Source: Phytomonas francai (taxonomy: Eukaryota > Euglenozoa > Kinetoplastea > Trypanosomatida > Trypanosomatidae). From it: 36,657 nt of DNA. The first letter of the stretch is position 1. Each line of letters opens with the position of its first letter. The notes under the pieces are model-generated. The model worked only from the letters and a program-made list of their open reading frames with translations, was not told the origin of the DNA and did not search any database. The position numbers and the translations under genes were made by a program. This document shows, piece after piece, positions 17,565 through 28,400 of the stretch. The DNA is taken from positions 352,107 to 388,763 of the forward strand of contig MJCC01000011.1 of the NCBI GenBank assembly GCA_001766655.1. The letters run 5' to 3'.

Positions 17565-18253
17565 AATAGTGGTCCTCTAATTATGTAAAAGTGACACCTT
17601 CTATTCTCTTTTGAGAAAAGTAACAAGGGAGAAAACATTCGCACTAACACGTTCCGTACTTGCCACATGACTCATTCTCTGACTGTTACGAATAATGTTT
17701 CTTTTTGATTAAACATCGAAATTAAACTGTGTTTCTGTATTGTGATACACTTTTGGAACTTGAATCGAAGAGAATAGAATAAGGTATTCAAATGGGGAGA
17801 ACACCTGCCGCCTTTTCATGCGATTAGAAGAGCGGACGGCAGCACTTTACTTTATTGTGTTGAAGCTGGGAAAATGATACCAACGAAGAGTAAGCTGTGG
17901 AATACAAATCATCCTTTTCTTCATCCTTCAAGGGAGAGAGAGTTTTGTCTTATAATCCTAGGAGGCCAGTAGTCTCGACCGAAACCAAAAGAGTTATCAA
18001 AATAAAATACCCCCCTCATTACCACTATCGTCATTAAAAAAGGAAATAGTTCCACAAACAGATGCAAGATCCTATAATCTGTTGCTTATATTCTGAACAT
18101 ACGAGATAGTGATACTAACGCTAGAATAAAGTAAAATCTATCATATATCGATCGATCTATATCTATATATACATACATATATACATATATATACAACTAT
18201 ATAACTATAACCCATATATAAAGTGCCATATAGAGCATCCCACCTTGTGACAA

Positions 18254-19231
18254 ATGGCCCTCCCCGTCGACAGCGAGAAGCAGTACAATGTGTGGATTGA
18301 CGTGGTCGCCGGGGGCTTCGGGGGCACCCTCGCCAAGACCATCCTCAGCCCCCTCCAGCGCATCGTCGTGCTGCAGCAGCTCGGGCAGCACCGACCGTAC
18401 AGCGTGTGGCAGCTCATCGGTCACATTTTCGCGCAGGAGGGGGTCAAGGGCTTCTGGCGGGGGAATTTAGCCTCGGTGATGGTCCGTGTCCCCTACAGCG
18501 GGATCCAGTTCGCCCTCTACGGCAAGCTCAAGTTTGTGGCACAGGACTGGCTGGCCGGGCACGAGGCCTCGCGCCGGGCAGCCTGCGAGACGGAGAAACG
18601 GCTCTACGAGCGAAGCCGGCAGGTGGACATATTGGAGCGGTTTGTGATCAAGTGCGGCTCAGGCGGGCTCTCCGCGATCCTTGCGAGCGCGGTCGTATAC
18701 CCGGGTGAGGTTGTTCGTCTACGGCTGATGTCAGGAGAAAAGCGGTTTAGTGGGATTTGGACTACTTGTCGAATTATTTATCGGGAAACGAACTCGTTAC
18801 GGAATTTTTACAGCGGCTTTACGGCCTCGACGATGCAGCGGGTACCTGATATTTTGGTTTGCTTCGCCACCTACGAGACTGTGAAGTACGCGATGTTGGA
18901 CAGTTCAAACCCGGCCTTTTTAAAAATGAATCACTCCACCTTGAATGTGCTTTCCACGTTCGTAGGGGGTTCCCTCGCGGCGTTGGCTTCTATCGCGGTA
19001 ACCTTCCCTTTGGATGTTGCGAAGCGGAGAATTGGGATGTCAGGGCAAAGCAATGATAAAGTTTACTACACGAGCGTAGGGCATTGCCTTCGACAGGTGT
19101 ACGCGAAGGAGGGGATTCGAGGATTGTACGCGGGATCCCTCATGGAGGCGATGCGTTGCGTACCACAGGTGATACTAATGTGGTTTTTTATTGAAGGGAT
19201 CCAAAAACAGCTTGCGGAGCGATGCACTTAA
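18254..19231 (+). CDS. Mitochondrial carrier family (SLC25) protein
   Basis: This is a 325-residue inner-membrane transporter with the tripartite SLC25 fold, three repeats at about residues 12-99, 123-215 and 229-322. The signature P-x-[DE]-x-x-[KR] is intact in repeat 2 (P150-G-E152-V-V-R155) and repeat 3 (P252-L-D254-V-A-K257). In repeat 1 it reads P33-L-Q35-R-I-V38, losing both the acidic and the basic residue that form the matrix salt-bridge network. The context 'GGFGGTLAKTILSP' and 'RVPYSGIQFALYGKLK' resembles adenine-nucleotide/CoA-type carriers (SLC25A42/Leu5-like), but the substrate is not decided by this. The first 155 codons are very GC-rich and the remainder is not, an abrupt change inside one gene. 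Length, start and stop fit an intact family member. Confidence 0.93.
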   Translation: MALPVDSEKQYNVWIDVVAGGFGGTLAKTILSPLQRIVVLQQLGQHRPYSVWQLIGHIFAQEGVKGFWRGNLASVMVRVPYSGIQFALYGKLKFVAQDWLAGHEASRRAACETEKRLYERSRQVDILERFVIKCGSGGLSAILASAVVYPGEVVRLRLMSGEKRFSGIWTTCRIIYRETNSLRNFYSGFTASTMQRVPDILVCFATYETVKYAMLDSSNPAFLKMNHSTLNVLSTFVGGSLAALASIAVTFPLDVAKRRIGMSGQSNDKVYYTSVGHCLRQVYAKEGIRGLYAGSLMEAMRCVPQVILMWFFIEGIQKQLAERCT

Positions 19232-19864
19232 CAGGCAACCAAGGGGTCAGAATCTATTTCTTAACCCCTTTTTTTCATCCTCGAACACTTTCCCTGTTGT
19301 TGTTGTTGCTGTTTGTATCGAGACTCAATGACAGCACCCCACCTCCCTCTTTTCTGATAGTCCTGTTCATTTTATTATCATTTCTTTTTTTTTTTGCTCT
19401 CTGTTAATGAGTGCGAGCATGGTGCAGGAGGGAGAGCTTCTTTACTAAAGTTTAGACGTCGAAAGTTATGGTATCTCTGTCGAAGGTGGTGGACCTCGAA
19501 TGAGTAAGCTTTTAGGATAGATAATAATACGTTCTACACACCAATTTCGTGTCTCTACATCTAGTGTTTGATTGTTACGCATACCAAAGAGCATATTGGA
19601 TTAAAGGTGTTAACCTTTTCTTACGATTAAAAACGGAGGGAGAGAGTAGAAATCTAAATAAAGGAGAAGGTGTGGGGGATGGGAAATGTTGACGCTTCTC
19701 GGCATTTATCTATTACCTATTTCACTTCGACTTAATTCAGCTTCTAGCTTTTTTTCCATGTTTTGTATTAAAATTTTCTTTTCAAGAATTTCTTTCCTCA
19801 AATAAAAGTGTGAAAGTTGAAACACAGTTATTCTAGTTCTACACGACTGGTTATTCTTTGCCTT

Positions 19865-19899
19865 ATTACATGTGATGATCCATGTAAGTGCATTACATG
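19865..19899 (+). repeat. Direct and inverted 7-8 bp repeats able to form alternative hairpins
   Basis: ATTACATG occurs at 19865-19872 and again at 19892-19899, and its partial complement CATGTAA lies between them at 19881-19887. The middle arm can pair with the left copy (8-base loop) or the right copy (5-base loop), so two mutually exclusive hairpins are possible in the transcript. The position fits the carrier's 3' UTR. Confidence 0.5.
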
Positions 19900-20141
19900 A
19901 ATAGTGGAGGGGTAAGGTAATTTCTGAAGAGAGTTATTAATCTTCCTTTCTCTTTCTATGGACTCTTTGTTTATCGGGAAATCTATGTTGAGTCACTATT
20001 TTCGATTATTTGAATATAAACATATACATATTAAGTCATACATCCGTTTTCTATTTGTTTCCCTCTGAAAAGTGTTATTCTAGTACCCTTCGGAGACTAT
20101 TTCCTGTAAATTCCATTTTTAATCTCTCTTTATATGCCTTT

Positions 20142-20160
20142 CCCCCCCCCCCCCCCTGAG
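20142..20160 (+). promoter_or_regulatory. C15 tract and spliced-leader acceptor for Rpn9
   Basis: A homopolymer of 15 C residues (20142-20156) follows a T/C-rich tract and is followed by TGAG, with AG at 20159-20160. No ATG lies between the AG and the Rpn9 start at 20281, giving a 120-base 5' UTR. Confidence 0.55.
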
Positions 20161-20280
20161 TAAAGAGCATCCAAGTCAAATTAATAACACAATATTCAAG
20201 AAATTCATTCCAACCTACAATTACACAAAGGGTGGAAAAAGAACGAAAGGGGCACATTAGGAGAAGAGAAGAAATATACA

Positions 20281-21540
20281 ATGGAACAAAGAACGCAGGA
20301 GTATCTAAATACACTCAAAAATGAGCTCCTGGAGGCCGGACATTCTGAGACCGCGGAGGTGGTTCAGACCTCCCTTAACGAGTACTATCGCCGACATTGG
20401 TATGAGATGTCGAACGCACTTTTGGAGGCGATGCGGGATCCCGCGGTGCTTGCATGTGCCTACGATCTCCATGATAACGTGCTGCGTAATATCCGCGCGG
20501 ACATCTCCCCGATAGCATACGTAAAGCTTATTTATTCCGTTGTTTTTTCTCCGACTGGAAACTTGGAAAAGGGGTTGGATGTTGTGGAAGGAGCCTCAGC
20601 GAGCCTTTTGGAAAGTGAAGCAGTGCAGGAAAAACATGCCGTGGAGTGCATTCGCGCGATGCTTTTGCTCACCAGTAGCAGCAATAGCGGCCCCTCCTCT
20701 TCCTCTGATCATAACGAAGAGAGCTCGGCGTTGGTGGCGGATCCCGAAAGTAATTCCTACATCGCACGTAAGCTTCTTGAAGATCTTAATACCTACATTG
20801 GGAGTTTACAGATGCACGAGGCGGAGCCGCTTCTTCTGATGTTTTATTGCAAGGCACGTGGAAAGGATTACGAGCTGCGAAAGCAGTACACACAGTACTA
20901 CAAAAACACTTTTGATATTGTAACCTACTCAGAAAAGGCAGAGATGCCGCTGCTACCGAATGAAATGGATGAACTTGCCTTTAGAACCGCAGTGGCTGCA
21001 CTCTTGTCCGATGAGATCTTTAATTTCGGCAAGTTTCTTAACAACTGTTCGTTGGTAACCGTTTTAGAAGGCTCCGAAAGGCATCGGTGGGTTTTGGAAT
21101 GGCTACGACTTTGCAATGAAGGAAATGTTGAGGGCTTTCAGCAGTTTATCGGCATTCATCGAAACGAAATTAACAACATTGCTGATCTTGCGGCGGCAGT
21201 TCCCACGGCGCTTCGGCAAAAAGTTCGCCTTACTGCTCTTTTGCACCTAGCCTTCTACACCCCTTTTAATGAGCGGACGTTTTCTTTTCAAGCGATCGCC
21301 AAGCGTTGTATGGTCGAGGAAGGGGAAGTGGAACCGCTCCTGCTGACGGCGCTCGCGCATGGCATCGTGCACGGCAAGATTGACGGATTAACGAGAGAAG
21401 TTCGCATCACCTGGGTAGAACCACGTGTGTTGAGGCTACAGGAGTTAAAACAGCTTGCCGAGCACGTCGCGAGGTGGCGAACGCAGGTGGTGGGAGTTTC
21501 CTCATACGTTTCGAAGATGGTAGAGCAGATCCCCAACTAA
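20281..21540 (+). CDS. RPN9: 26S proteasome non-ATPase subunit Rpn9 (PSMD13)
   Basis: This is a PCI-domain subunit of the 19S lid, which takes part in lid assembly and supports the deubiquitinase module. The 419 residues exceed the usual 375-395 of Rpn9/PSMD13, mainly through a Ser/Asn-rich insertion at about residues 133-160 (SSSNSGPSSSSDHNEES). Family features include the helical N-terminal repeats, LLLMFYCKARGKDYELRKQY, YKNTFDIVTY and the PCI/winged-helix part at about 215-400 (FNFGKFLNNCSLVTVLEGSE; WVLEWLRLCNEGNVEGFQQF; AHGIVHGKIDGLTREVRITW), which ends with WVEPRVL. The GxIHGKIDG-type winged-helix turn followed by a 'V-x-V-x-W-x-x-P-R-V-L' strand is characteristic of Rpn9. The ATG is the first after the acceptor at 20160, and the gene looks intact. 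Confidence 0.95.
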   Translation: MEQRTQEYLNTLKNELLEAGHSETAEVVQTSLNEYYRRHWYEMSNALLEAMRDPAVLACAYDLHDNVLRNIRADISPIAYVKLIYSVVFSPTGNLEKGLDVVEGASASLLESEAVQEKHAVECIRAMLLLTSSSNSGPSSSSDHNEESSALVADPESNSYIARKLLEDLNTYIGSLQMHEAEPLLLMFYCKARGKDYELRKQYTQYYKNTFDIVTYSEKAEMPLLPNEMDELAFRTAVAALLSDEIFNFGKFLNNCSLVTVLEGSERHRWVLEWLRLCNEGNVEGFQQFIGIHRNEINNIADLAAAVPTALRQKVRLTALLHLAFYTPFNERTFSFQAIAKRCMVEEGEVEPLLLTALAHGIVHGKIDGLTREVRITWVEPRVLRLQELKQLAEHVARWRTQVVGVSSYVSKMVEQIPN

Positions 21541-22403
21541 ATGTAAGGGCGAAAGGTAAGGGAGGGATGGCGGAGTTGCGAGAGGAAGAGACAATCAAGC
21601 AGTATGGCTAAAGATTTTAAATAGGGAGGAGCTAAAAAGCAACATCAGCCGCAAAAAAAAGGTAATTGAAAATTATCACATGGATAAACCTATACATTCA
21701 TACTACTAGTGTTTGGCTACACTTTTTATCGGGCGTTTTAGTGTATAGGAAATCAATGATTTTGCATTTTCTGCCCATCCACTTGTGTAGGTTCAGTGGT
21801 GTGTAAATATAAGAAGGGTAGTATTCTATTTTTAGTCTCCTCCCTCCCTTTAATCTATTCTATGTGGACGCTAATAGATGTGAAGGACAAGTTCTTCCTT
21901 ATTTCTGATGGCTGATCAAAGTTAAAGATGACTCTTCTAAAAGTAAGACAATAAGAGGGCATCTAGTTATTATCCAAGAATCCACTAGCCACTTATTTTT
22001 ATTGTGAAAGAAAAAGGAGAAGATTCGGGGCCTCCTTGTTTAAAGGGTAATGTGTTAAAACTTTTGGGAGTATCTTTTTTAGAAAAAAAAACACGATAGG
22101 TAAGATATATTGGCGAGGGTGTGTGAGCTTCTTCTTAAAGCCTTTTTATTAGAATTCCTTGTGATGGCTTTGTAGATCCATGTTAGCTGTTTGGTTATAT
22201 CGAGTTTAACTTTTTCTGTAAGGATGCAAGGAGGTCATCTCGATGGTGAGGATCTTTGTATAAAGGGATGCTTAGAATTTACATCTGAACCTATTATCGG
22301 TGCTTTCTTTATTTCCCTTTTTAACGCACCATTTCAAACACAATTATCTAAGTCTGTGTAAGGCCAACAACCGAAAGGCCGGAAGAAACTTATTCCCATA
22401 TAT
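21541..22403. other. Intergenic region before the giant gene
   Basis: No gene is supported in this 0.86 kb AT-rich gap. A pyrimidine-rich stretch lies at about 21822-21865. Two runs of A (about 21650-21660 and 22082-22092) are present, and the acceptor region for the giant gene is at 22301-22352. Confidence 0.5.
22301..22352 (+). promoter_or_regulatory. Candidate spliced-leader acceptor for the giant SPRY-ankyrin gene
   Basis: A pyrimidine tract (TGCTTTCTTTATTTCCCTTT from 22301) precedes AG dinucleotides at 22351-22352 and 22361-22362. The first ATG afterwards is the one at 22404. An in-frame TAA at 22359-22361 closes the frame upstream, so the chosen start is the only available ATG near the 5' end. 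Confidence 0.5.
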
Positions 22404-25400
22404 ATGTCTAAGTTTTCGTCAAATCACTCTCCGCTCAGAATTTCCCCTGTTTCCTTTCCAGCGGTAGCGGCAGCTTCACCTTTAGGGGAGTCAGGGAAGC
22501 CTTCGTTTGCCTGTGCTCAGCGCCCTCCCGGCAATTCTTCTTCCCCATTGAATGTGGGTCGGGCGTTCGTGGAGGGACGCCCAGAGGGGAAAAAGCCCCC
22601 CTCAAAGGAAGGTTTAGACCATCTACCGTTTTCGGTGCATTTTCAAGAGCCTATAGAAACTCCTCCTCCTGCTGGTGCCATTGCTACCTTGCCCGCTATT
22701 ACGAGAGGTACGACGCCTTCTGCAAACAGCGAGGCTGTTGATCCCATTTTCAGATCACGAAGCCTACTTAAAAAAGGCTCGCAGCCGCAGTGTTCAGAAA
22801 ATCTTTCCGAGCTTTCCGTATGCTCGGAAGAGCATTTTAATAAATGGCTAATAGACGTCGTTATGAGTATCCCATTTCTATTTCAGCAGTCAGATAGCAG
22901 GGAAAGGGGAAGCGATGAGGATGGTTACAATGAGGATTCACCGCCATATTTAAAAAAGGATGATTTGAGGACGGCGTTTGAAAAGCTTCAGCAGGCAATT
23001 GTGGTGCTTGAGAGGCATCAATACAAGCTCCTAGGAAATACGCATGTATTAGATGTTTACTATGAGGCGTTAGAGGAGGATATTAGGAAGGGCAAAGATC
23101 CTCTTCGCAAGAACTCCGAGTTTCACTACGACTTCCGTGAAAGCAAGCGTGTAGAGGTCAAAGGAAACTACGCGTTCGCGAAAAAAACCGTTTGCAACCG
23201 TTTAGAAAAGCTTTATTACGTCATCAGCAAATTAGAAACCACGAAAGAGGCTCGTATGATGAAGCTTCACAGGGTTCCTGCGACCGCCTTTACCAGTGAT
23301 GCGTATACTCCCGATAAATCTAATAAGGCTGCGGGTGAGAATAAAGAGACGGCCGGTATTTCAGAAAATTCATCACGCATAGCGCATGCAGGGATAAATT
23401 TTCCCGTACCCCCCACCTTGCAGGGGGGAGCATCTAATTTTCCTCTTCTTGACGTCCCCTACCCGCTGCTAAAAGACCTTGATCCCTTTGCCATGAGTTT
23501 TGGCGAACCCGACCCCTTTTCGCCGCATAGGAATGGTACTACTACTGTGATCAATAATAGTGAATCTTCGTTTTCTGGTCGTGAGAACCCTCGTCACCAG
23601 CAGCAGCATCTTACCTTTCGCGAATTGCATCAATCCATTAAAGGACTTGAGCGAAATGCGAAGGAGCTACAGAATCGTCTCGCCCTTCCTTTACCCGCAA
23701 ACGAGGTGATTTCGCGCCTTCGGAATGAACTTCTTTTTTCCTTTTCAGCGCGCGTGTTGGCGCTAAAGGATTCCAGCACGACCTGGAGCCCTCACCTTCG
23801 CCGCCAGCGCGTCGACGCACAACACGGCGTCGAAAGACCTCCCATAGTGGATTTTCTTCATAACAGCAGTCTTGATCCATTGTGCGAGAAGAGCCTCAGT
23901 CAAAGCACCTTACGGGAGCCCGCAGTTTCCTCACAGATCATCGACGGCTTACACCAACAGCCCGAACCAGGACCGCGATCTTCTTTTTATCCCAGAGGCG
24001 GAGGAAGTACTGGATCCTTTGTGGAGTGGTATGTCAACGAGGTTGTTGATTCCTTCGCCTTACGGCAGCTACTGACAATGGTGCCGTTTGATTGCGTCGT
24101 TACCACAACCTGCCGGCTGATTCATGCGCGCGAGGAACTTCAACAGCACGTAGAACCCACACCCAATAAAAGGGCTGTCACCGAGAATGAAAAAAGTCAT
24201 CGACAGCGGTTGAAATCGGCTGCTTCTGAGGGAGTTTCAGATCATGCGAGTAATGATCATGCAGCCGCTTCTACCTTTTCGCCGCTTCCGCTTCAAGATT
24301 TAGCCGCGCTCCCGGATCTCGCGCACGTCGTTCTCTGCGCGATTCAAGAAGGCCGTGTGGATGCCTTTGCCGAGCTCACGCTTTCTCCTCTTGTTTCCTT
24401 TTTAGATGCACGCTATTTAGCGCTTACAAAAGCCTTATTTTTTTATGCGGCGCTGCTTAGTGGGCAGGTGGATTTGTTAGAGTGCATGCTAGGGTGTGAG
24501 TTTTTCCACGATCAAGCCCTGCATGTTCTTTTGTTTTTAAACATGAACACCCATGACGCGGACTGCGCCGCCTTTCTGGATTCCCAGCTCGATTTTGTCA
24601 AGACGATGTTACTGGGGTATCAGGAATCTGTCGATGAAAGTTGCGTAATCGGAAAGCCCACAAACGATAAAGTTGGCCAGGATTTCTCCTCATGCAACGA
24701 GGAAAGCGAGCAGCAGCAGCTGATGCAGCAGGCCTCTTTGCTGCTGCTGCAACACGACACTTCCGAGGTGGTAGAGGACGATAATAGGGACTTGTCTAGC
24801 GAGGATAGACTGGGGAACGTCTCCTACAACTCGAAGGAAGTGCTTTCATTTGAGGGCGAGGAGGAGAGCCCGGAATCGGAACTCAAAGCGATGGGGGAAG
24901 AGGAAGATCTGTTGGTATACTACTACAATGGCTACCATCGACTGAATCGCCCAAGTTATTTGAGGAGTAATGCATCGAATTTTTCGTCATTCTTAGACGG
25001 ATCCGTGCAACAGTTACGGCTTTTTTTACAAGTTCGACGTCTGGCGTTAGATAAAGAGAAACAAGAATTGGATGCGGTCAGTACTGATCCTATTCTTCAT
25101 TCCTCCGCGCAGGAGGCCCTTATGCATAGCCTTGCCAAGAAGATCGAAGAGCGAATGGATAGGGCGCATCCAAGGGATATCGGAAGAGGGGAGGGGTCCA
25201 AAGGGCCTCAGGAGGAAACCCATGACGCGGTTTCGTTTGATGATGTCCTGCTTCGCAGGATTCTGGATTCGTGGGAGATCGGATCGCTTGATGTGGGTAC
25301 AATGCCTTTTTATTCGACGTTGTATTTACGTCGCGTTGGGCTCTGTGGATATGTTCCGCTTCAGCCAACAATGCGCCCTATTCTTGTGCGGGCAGATGCT

Positions 25401-28400
25401 TTTGTGGAGCCGCTTAGCGGCTTTGCGAGGGAGTGTTTGCAGGCATCCCGCGGCTACGCAATGCCGCTTCGCAAAAGCACGACAGGGACGCCCTCGGAGA
25501 GCGGCACTGCCAAGCGTTCCATAGGAAGTGGAAAGCACCTTAAAGGTTATGGGAGCGTTTTTTACTACGAAGCTAAGCTCGCTACGGATTTCCTGTTGCC
25601 TCCGACAGGGGGGAATTCGAAGGAGGCGCATTTGATGCCGAGCGTTGTGGTTGGTTGGTGCACGGAGGGGATGGCATCGTTTGTGAAGGGAGTGCGGTAT
25701 TCAGCGGGGTGTAGCACCAATCTGAGTTGTATTTCTTCACCCCATAAAAACCAGGAAAGTAATCAGGAAGATGTAACCAATGACGAAAAGACCTCGACAA
25801 ATGGATTGGGCTCTACTAAAGATGGGTTTGGTGTATCTTTGCAGTTCATTTATCAAAAGCCTCGCGAGCTCGCAACCTTAAAGGAGGCGCCCTCTATCAT
25901 GATGGAGGAGGAGGTTGTGTGGTGTGTATGGAAGCATCACAATGGGAAAATGATGCCGTTAATGCAGAGCCCCACAGATTCAACAAAATCGCAGGAGATG
26001 GTTTATCTTCGCATCGTTCGTCGTCATATTTCTCGGGGCACGAAGTCTTGTGAGCAACATTATTACACAATCTACCCCAAAGTTGAAGTAATCACGAAAT
26101 CAGACCTTTATAGGTGTCAAGATGGATCAGCTTGTTCGAATCAGAGGATCAGGAATGACTTTGATCAAGGAAGTGAGGAAGGATTCTCTATGTCAGAGCT
26201 GTCGCCCTGTGGGCGCCAAAATGAATACGGAGTTTTAGTGGATGATGAGATGCCGTTATACGGCACCCATGCACTTAATTTTGGGTTTCTGTGCGATGTC
26301 GTAAAAGATGAGATATCATTATTCATCAATGGGGTTAGCTTGGGTGTGGTTTTTGCCAAAATCAGTGCAACTGACTCTGGTTCTCCGTCATTCCGTCGAC
26401 TATACCCGGCCGCAACTCTCCTGACAACACAGGAGATGGTCGACAACATGCAATCTCGTCTACTTAAGCTAAAGGGAAGCGAGGAATTTGAGATGAGAAG
26501 GCTGCGACTGAGGGGAGCTGCACGATCTAACCGGTTCAAAAATGCCACCAATGAACCTAGCCAAGGCTATTTTGAATCTGCAGCCGTTATTCGCTTCGCT
26601 TTTGATAGGGATAGTTTGATTTTCTATGACACCGTCGAGGAGTACCGCAACTTGAACAAAGCATTAGGTCGTTTCGGGCTTCATGAGGGCCTTACAGCAT
26701 ACAGAGGGGGGCTTGAACCTGCAAAAAAAGGCGCGCATAAATCCTCTTCCTTGCTGAGGCCGCTGCAGCTTTTTGACCACTCTTACAAGTTTAGCCTGCT
26801 GCTCCGCATTTTGACGTCTTCCCAGACCTTTTCCGCACCTCTCAGTCCCCACTTGTCAGGAGGAAATGGAACGATTGATAACGCTCATAAGTTTGAAGAT
26901 TCAGCCCCAATGATATCGTTGAGTCCAGTAATTCCGTCAGCTTCAGCTCATCCAGAGCTTATCGAGACTTTTTCACAGCCACTTATGCTAGGCGGGGAAA
27001 ATCGGAAACCCGGTGATGGAGGGTCTTTTGGGCTTACTTTTCACTGCCCGGTGTGCATTCCGCGGCGTACGGAGGGCGCCCATAAGGTGAGAAACCGCGA
27101 ATTCTTTTTACCCGCCGCCAAATTGAGGCACCTCCGAGCAGACGGCTCTGGCGTGCGATCCCCCGCAAGAACAAATTACAGCCTTTCTGCCAGGGGCAGA
27201 GGCAGGGTGTACACAATTATTGCGGAAGATATGCCCTTATCACCTCTATGTGCAGCCTTAGCCTTTCGGCTGCCTCATATAGCCTATGATATACTTTGCA
27301 TATCTCCACTCTCAGCATTGCTTCTCTCAAACGATACTACCGCCTTTTCAAAGGTATCGATTCATTCTCGCCGAACTGCTTTACTGGCTGCGTGCACTCT
27401 TGGTTACGAGGAGGTCGTTCAAGTACTCTGCAAGTTTATCCCACCGCATGAAATTCTCAAATTATTTGGCATTCAAACAACAACTGAGGGGCTGAAGCAG
27501 ACACAGAATGCTTTCCGCCGTTGGAAACACATGGCTAGCACTTCCCTAAATGGAGAAAGGTCGATGCGTTTAGATCTCTCGGAGGCTTTTGATGAAAGCC
27601 CCTTTTGGGGTACTTCTTCGTACGCGGCCGGCGATAGCTTAGCCTTCTCAAATAACGTATCGTTAGATACTTTGTACGTGGTTCATAGGGGGTTGTATAC
27701 TCCTCTACACTGCGCGTTGCTCGGGGGTAACCATACTGGATGCGCTATGGTGCTCATAGACTTCCTTCAGAAGTGTCTTGTGCCCCCGTCGCGTTCTCGA
27801 GCAACGGCGCCGCCTTCCCACTTGTCGTTTCTAGGCGATGCTTTGAACTTGTCAACTCCTATGGGGGAAACTTCGTTGATGATGGCCGTTCGGCATAGCA
27901 ATATCGACTTGGCTTTGCGTTTGCTCGAGTTGGGAGCCAAAGCGACTGCCGTGGATCGCTCTTCGCGGGAGCATGTGCTTGAGATCGCGTGTGCGAACGG
28001 TTGTGTGCCGATCGCGCTCGCCCTTTTGGATGAGCGGCGGGGGCGTGAGGGGCAGGACCGCTACGATGTGCCCTTGCTTAACCATGTTGGCGTGGCTTCG
28101 TGTTTGTGTTGGAGCGCTCTGAACAACCTCCCGGAGATCATTCCCTTGCTCTTGGGTCGGGGGGCTGATCCCCAAATCATGCTCGAGGGAAGTTCGCCGC
28201 TGGTGTTGGCGGTAACATTCGGGAATGAGCAGGCTGCGTTAGCGCTTCTGGAGCATACCCACAGCATGCAGGAGGTCGCCAGGCTCGCTCGACAGGAGAA
28301 TAACGATGTGCCTGGCCTGCCTATTCAAGCTATGCTCGACGGCGCCGATATGGCAAGGAAGGTGCAAATTAAGAAAGGACTCCTCCACAGTTTCGAGAAG

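Larger units (their letters stand above)
17038..18253. other. Intergenic region with microsatellites and a strong acceptor far from the next ATG
   Basis: No gene is supported in this 1.2 kb gap. It holds (ATT)n at about 17315-17338, (GA)n at about 17430-17451, a long pyrimidine stretch with AG at 17536-17537 and 17563-17564, a weaker pyrimidine stretch with AG near 17929, and degenerate AT/ATAC simple sequence at about 18140-18225, directly before the carrier ATG. Confidence 0.5.
19232..20280. other. Intergenic region between the carrier and Rpn9
   Basis: No gene is supported in this 1.0 kb AT-rich gap. It holds pyrimidine-rich stretches (about 19259-19315, 19330-19400 and 19740-19785), a set of short inverted/direct repeats at 19865-19899, and the C15 acceptor tract at 20142-20160. 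Confidence 0.5.

Noticed and set aside
19872..19927. Possible C/D-box snoRNA (GTGATGA at 19872-19878 and CTGA at 19924-19927)
   Set aside because: The boxes and spacing are roughly right, but no terminal stem closes them, no D' box guide is evident, and there is no neighbouring cluster as is usual in kinetoplastids.
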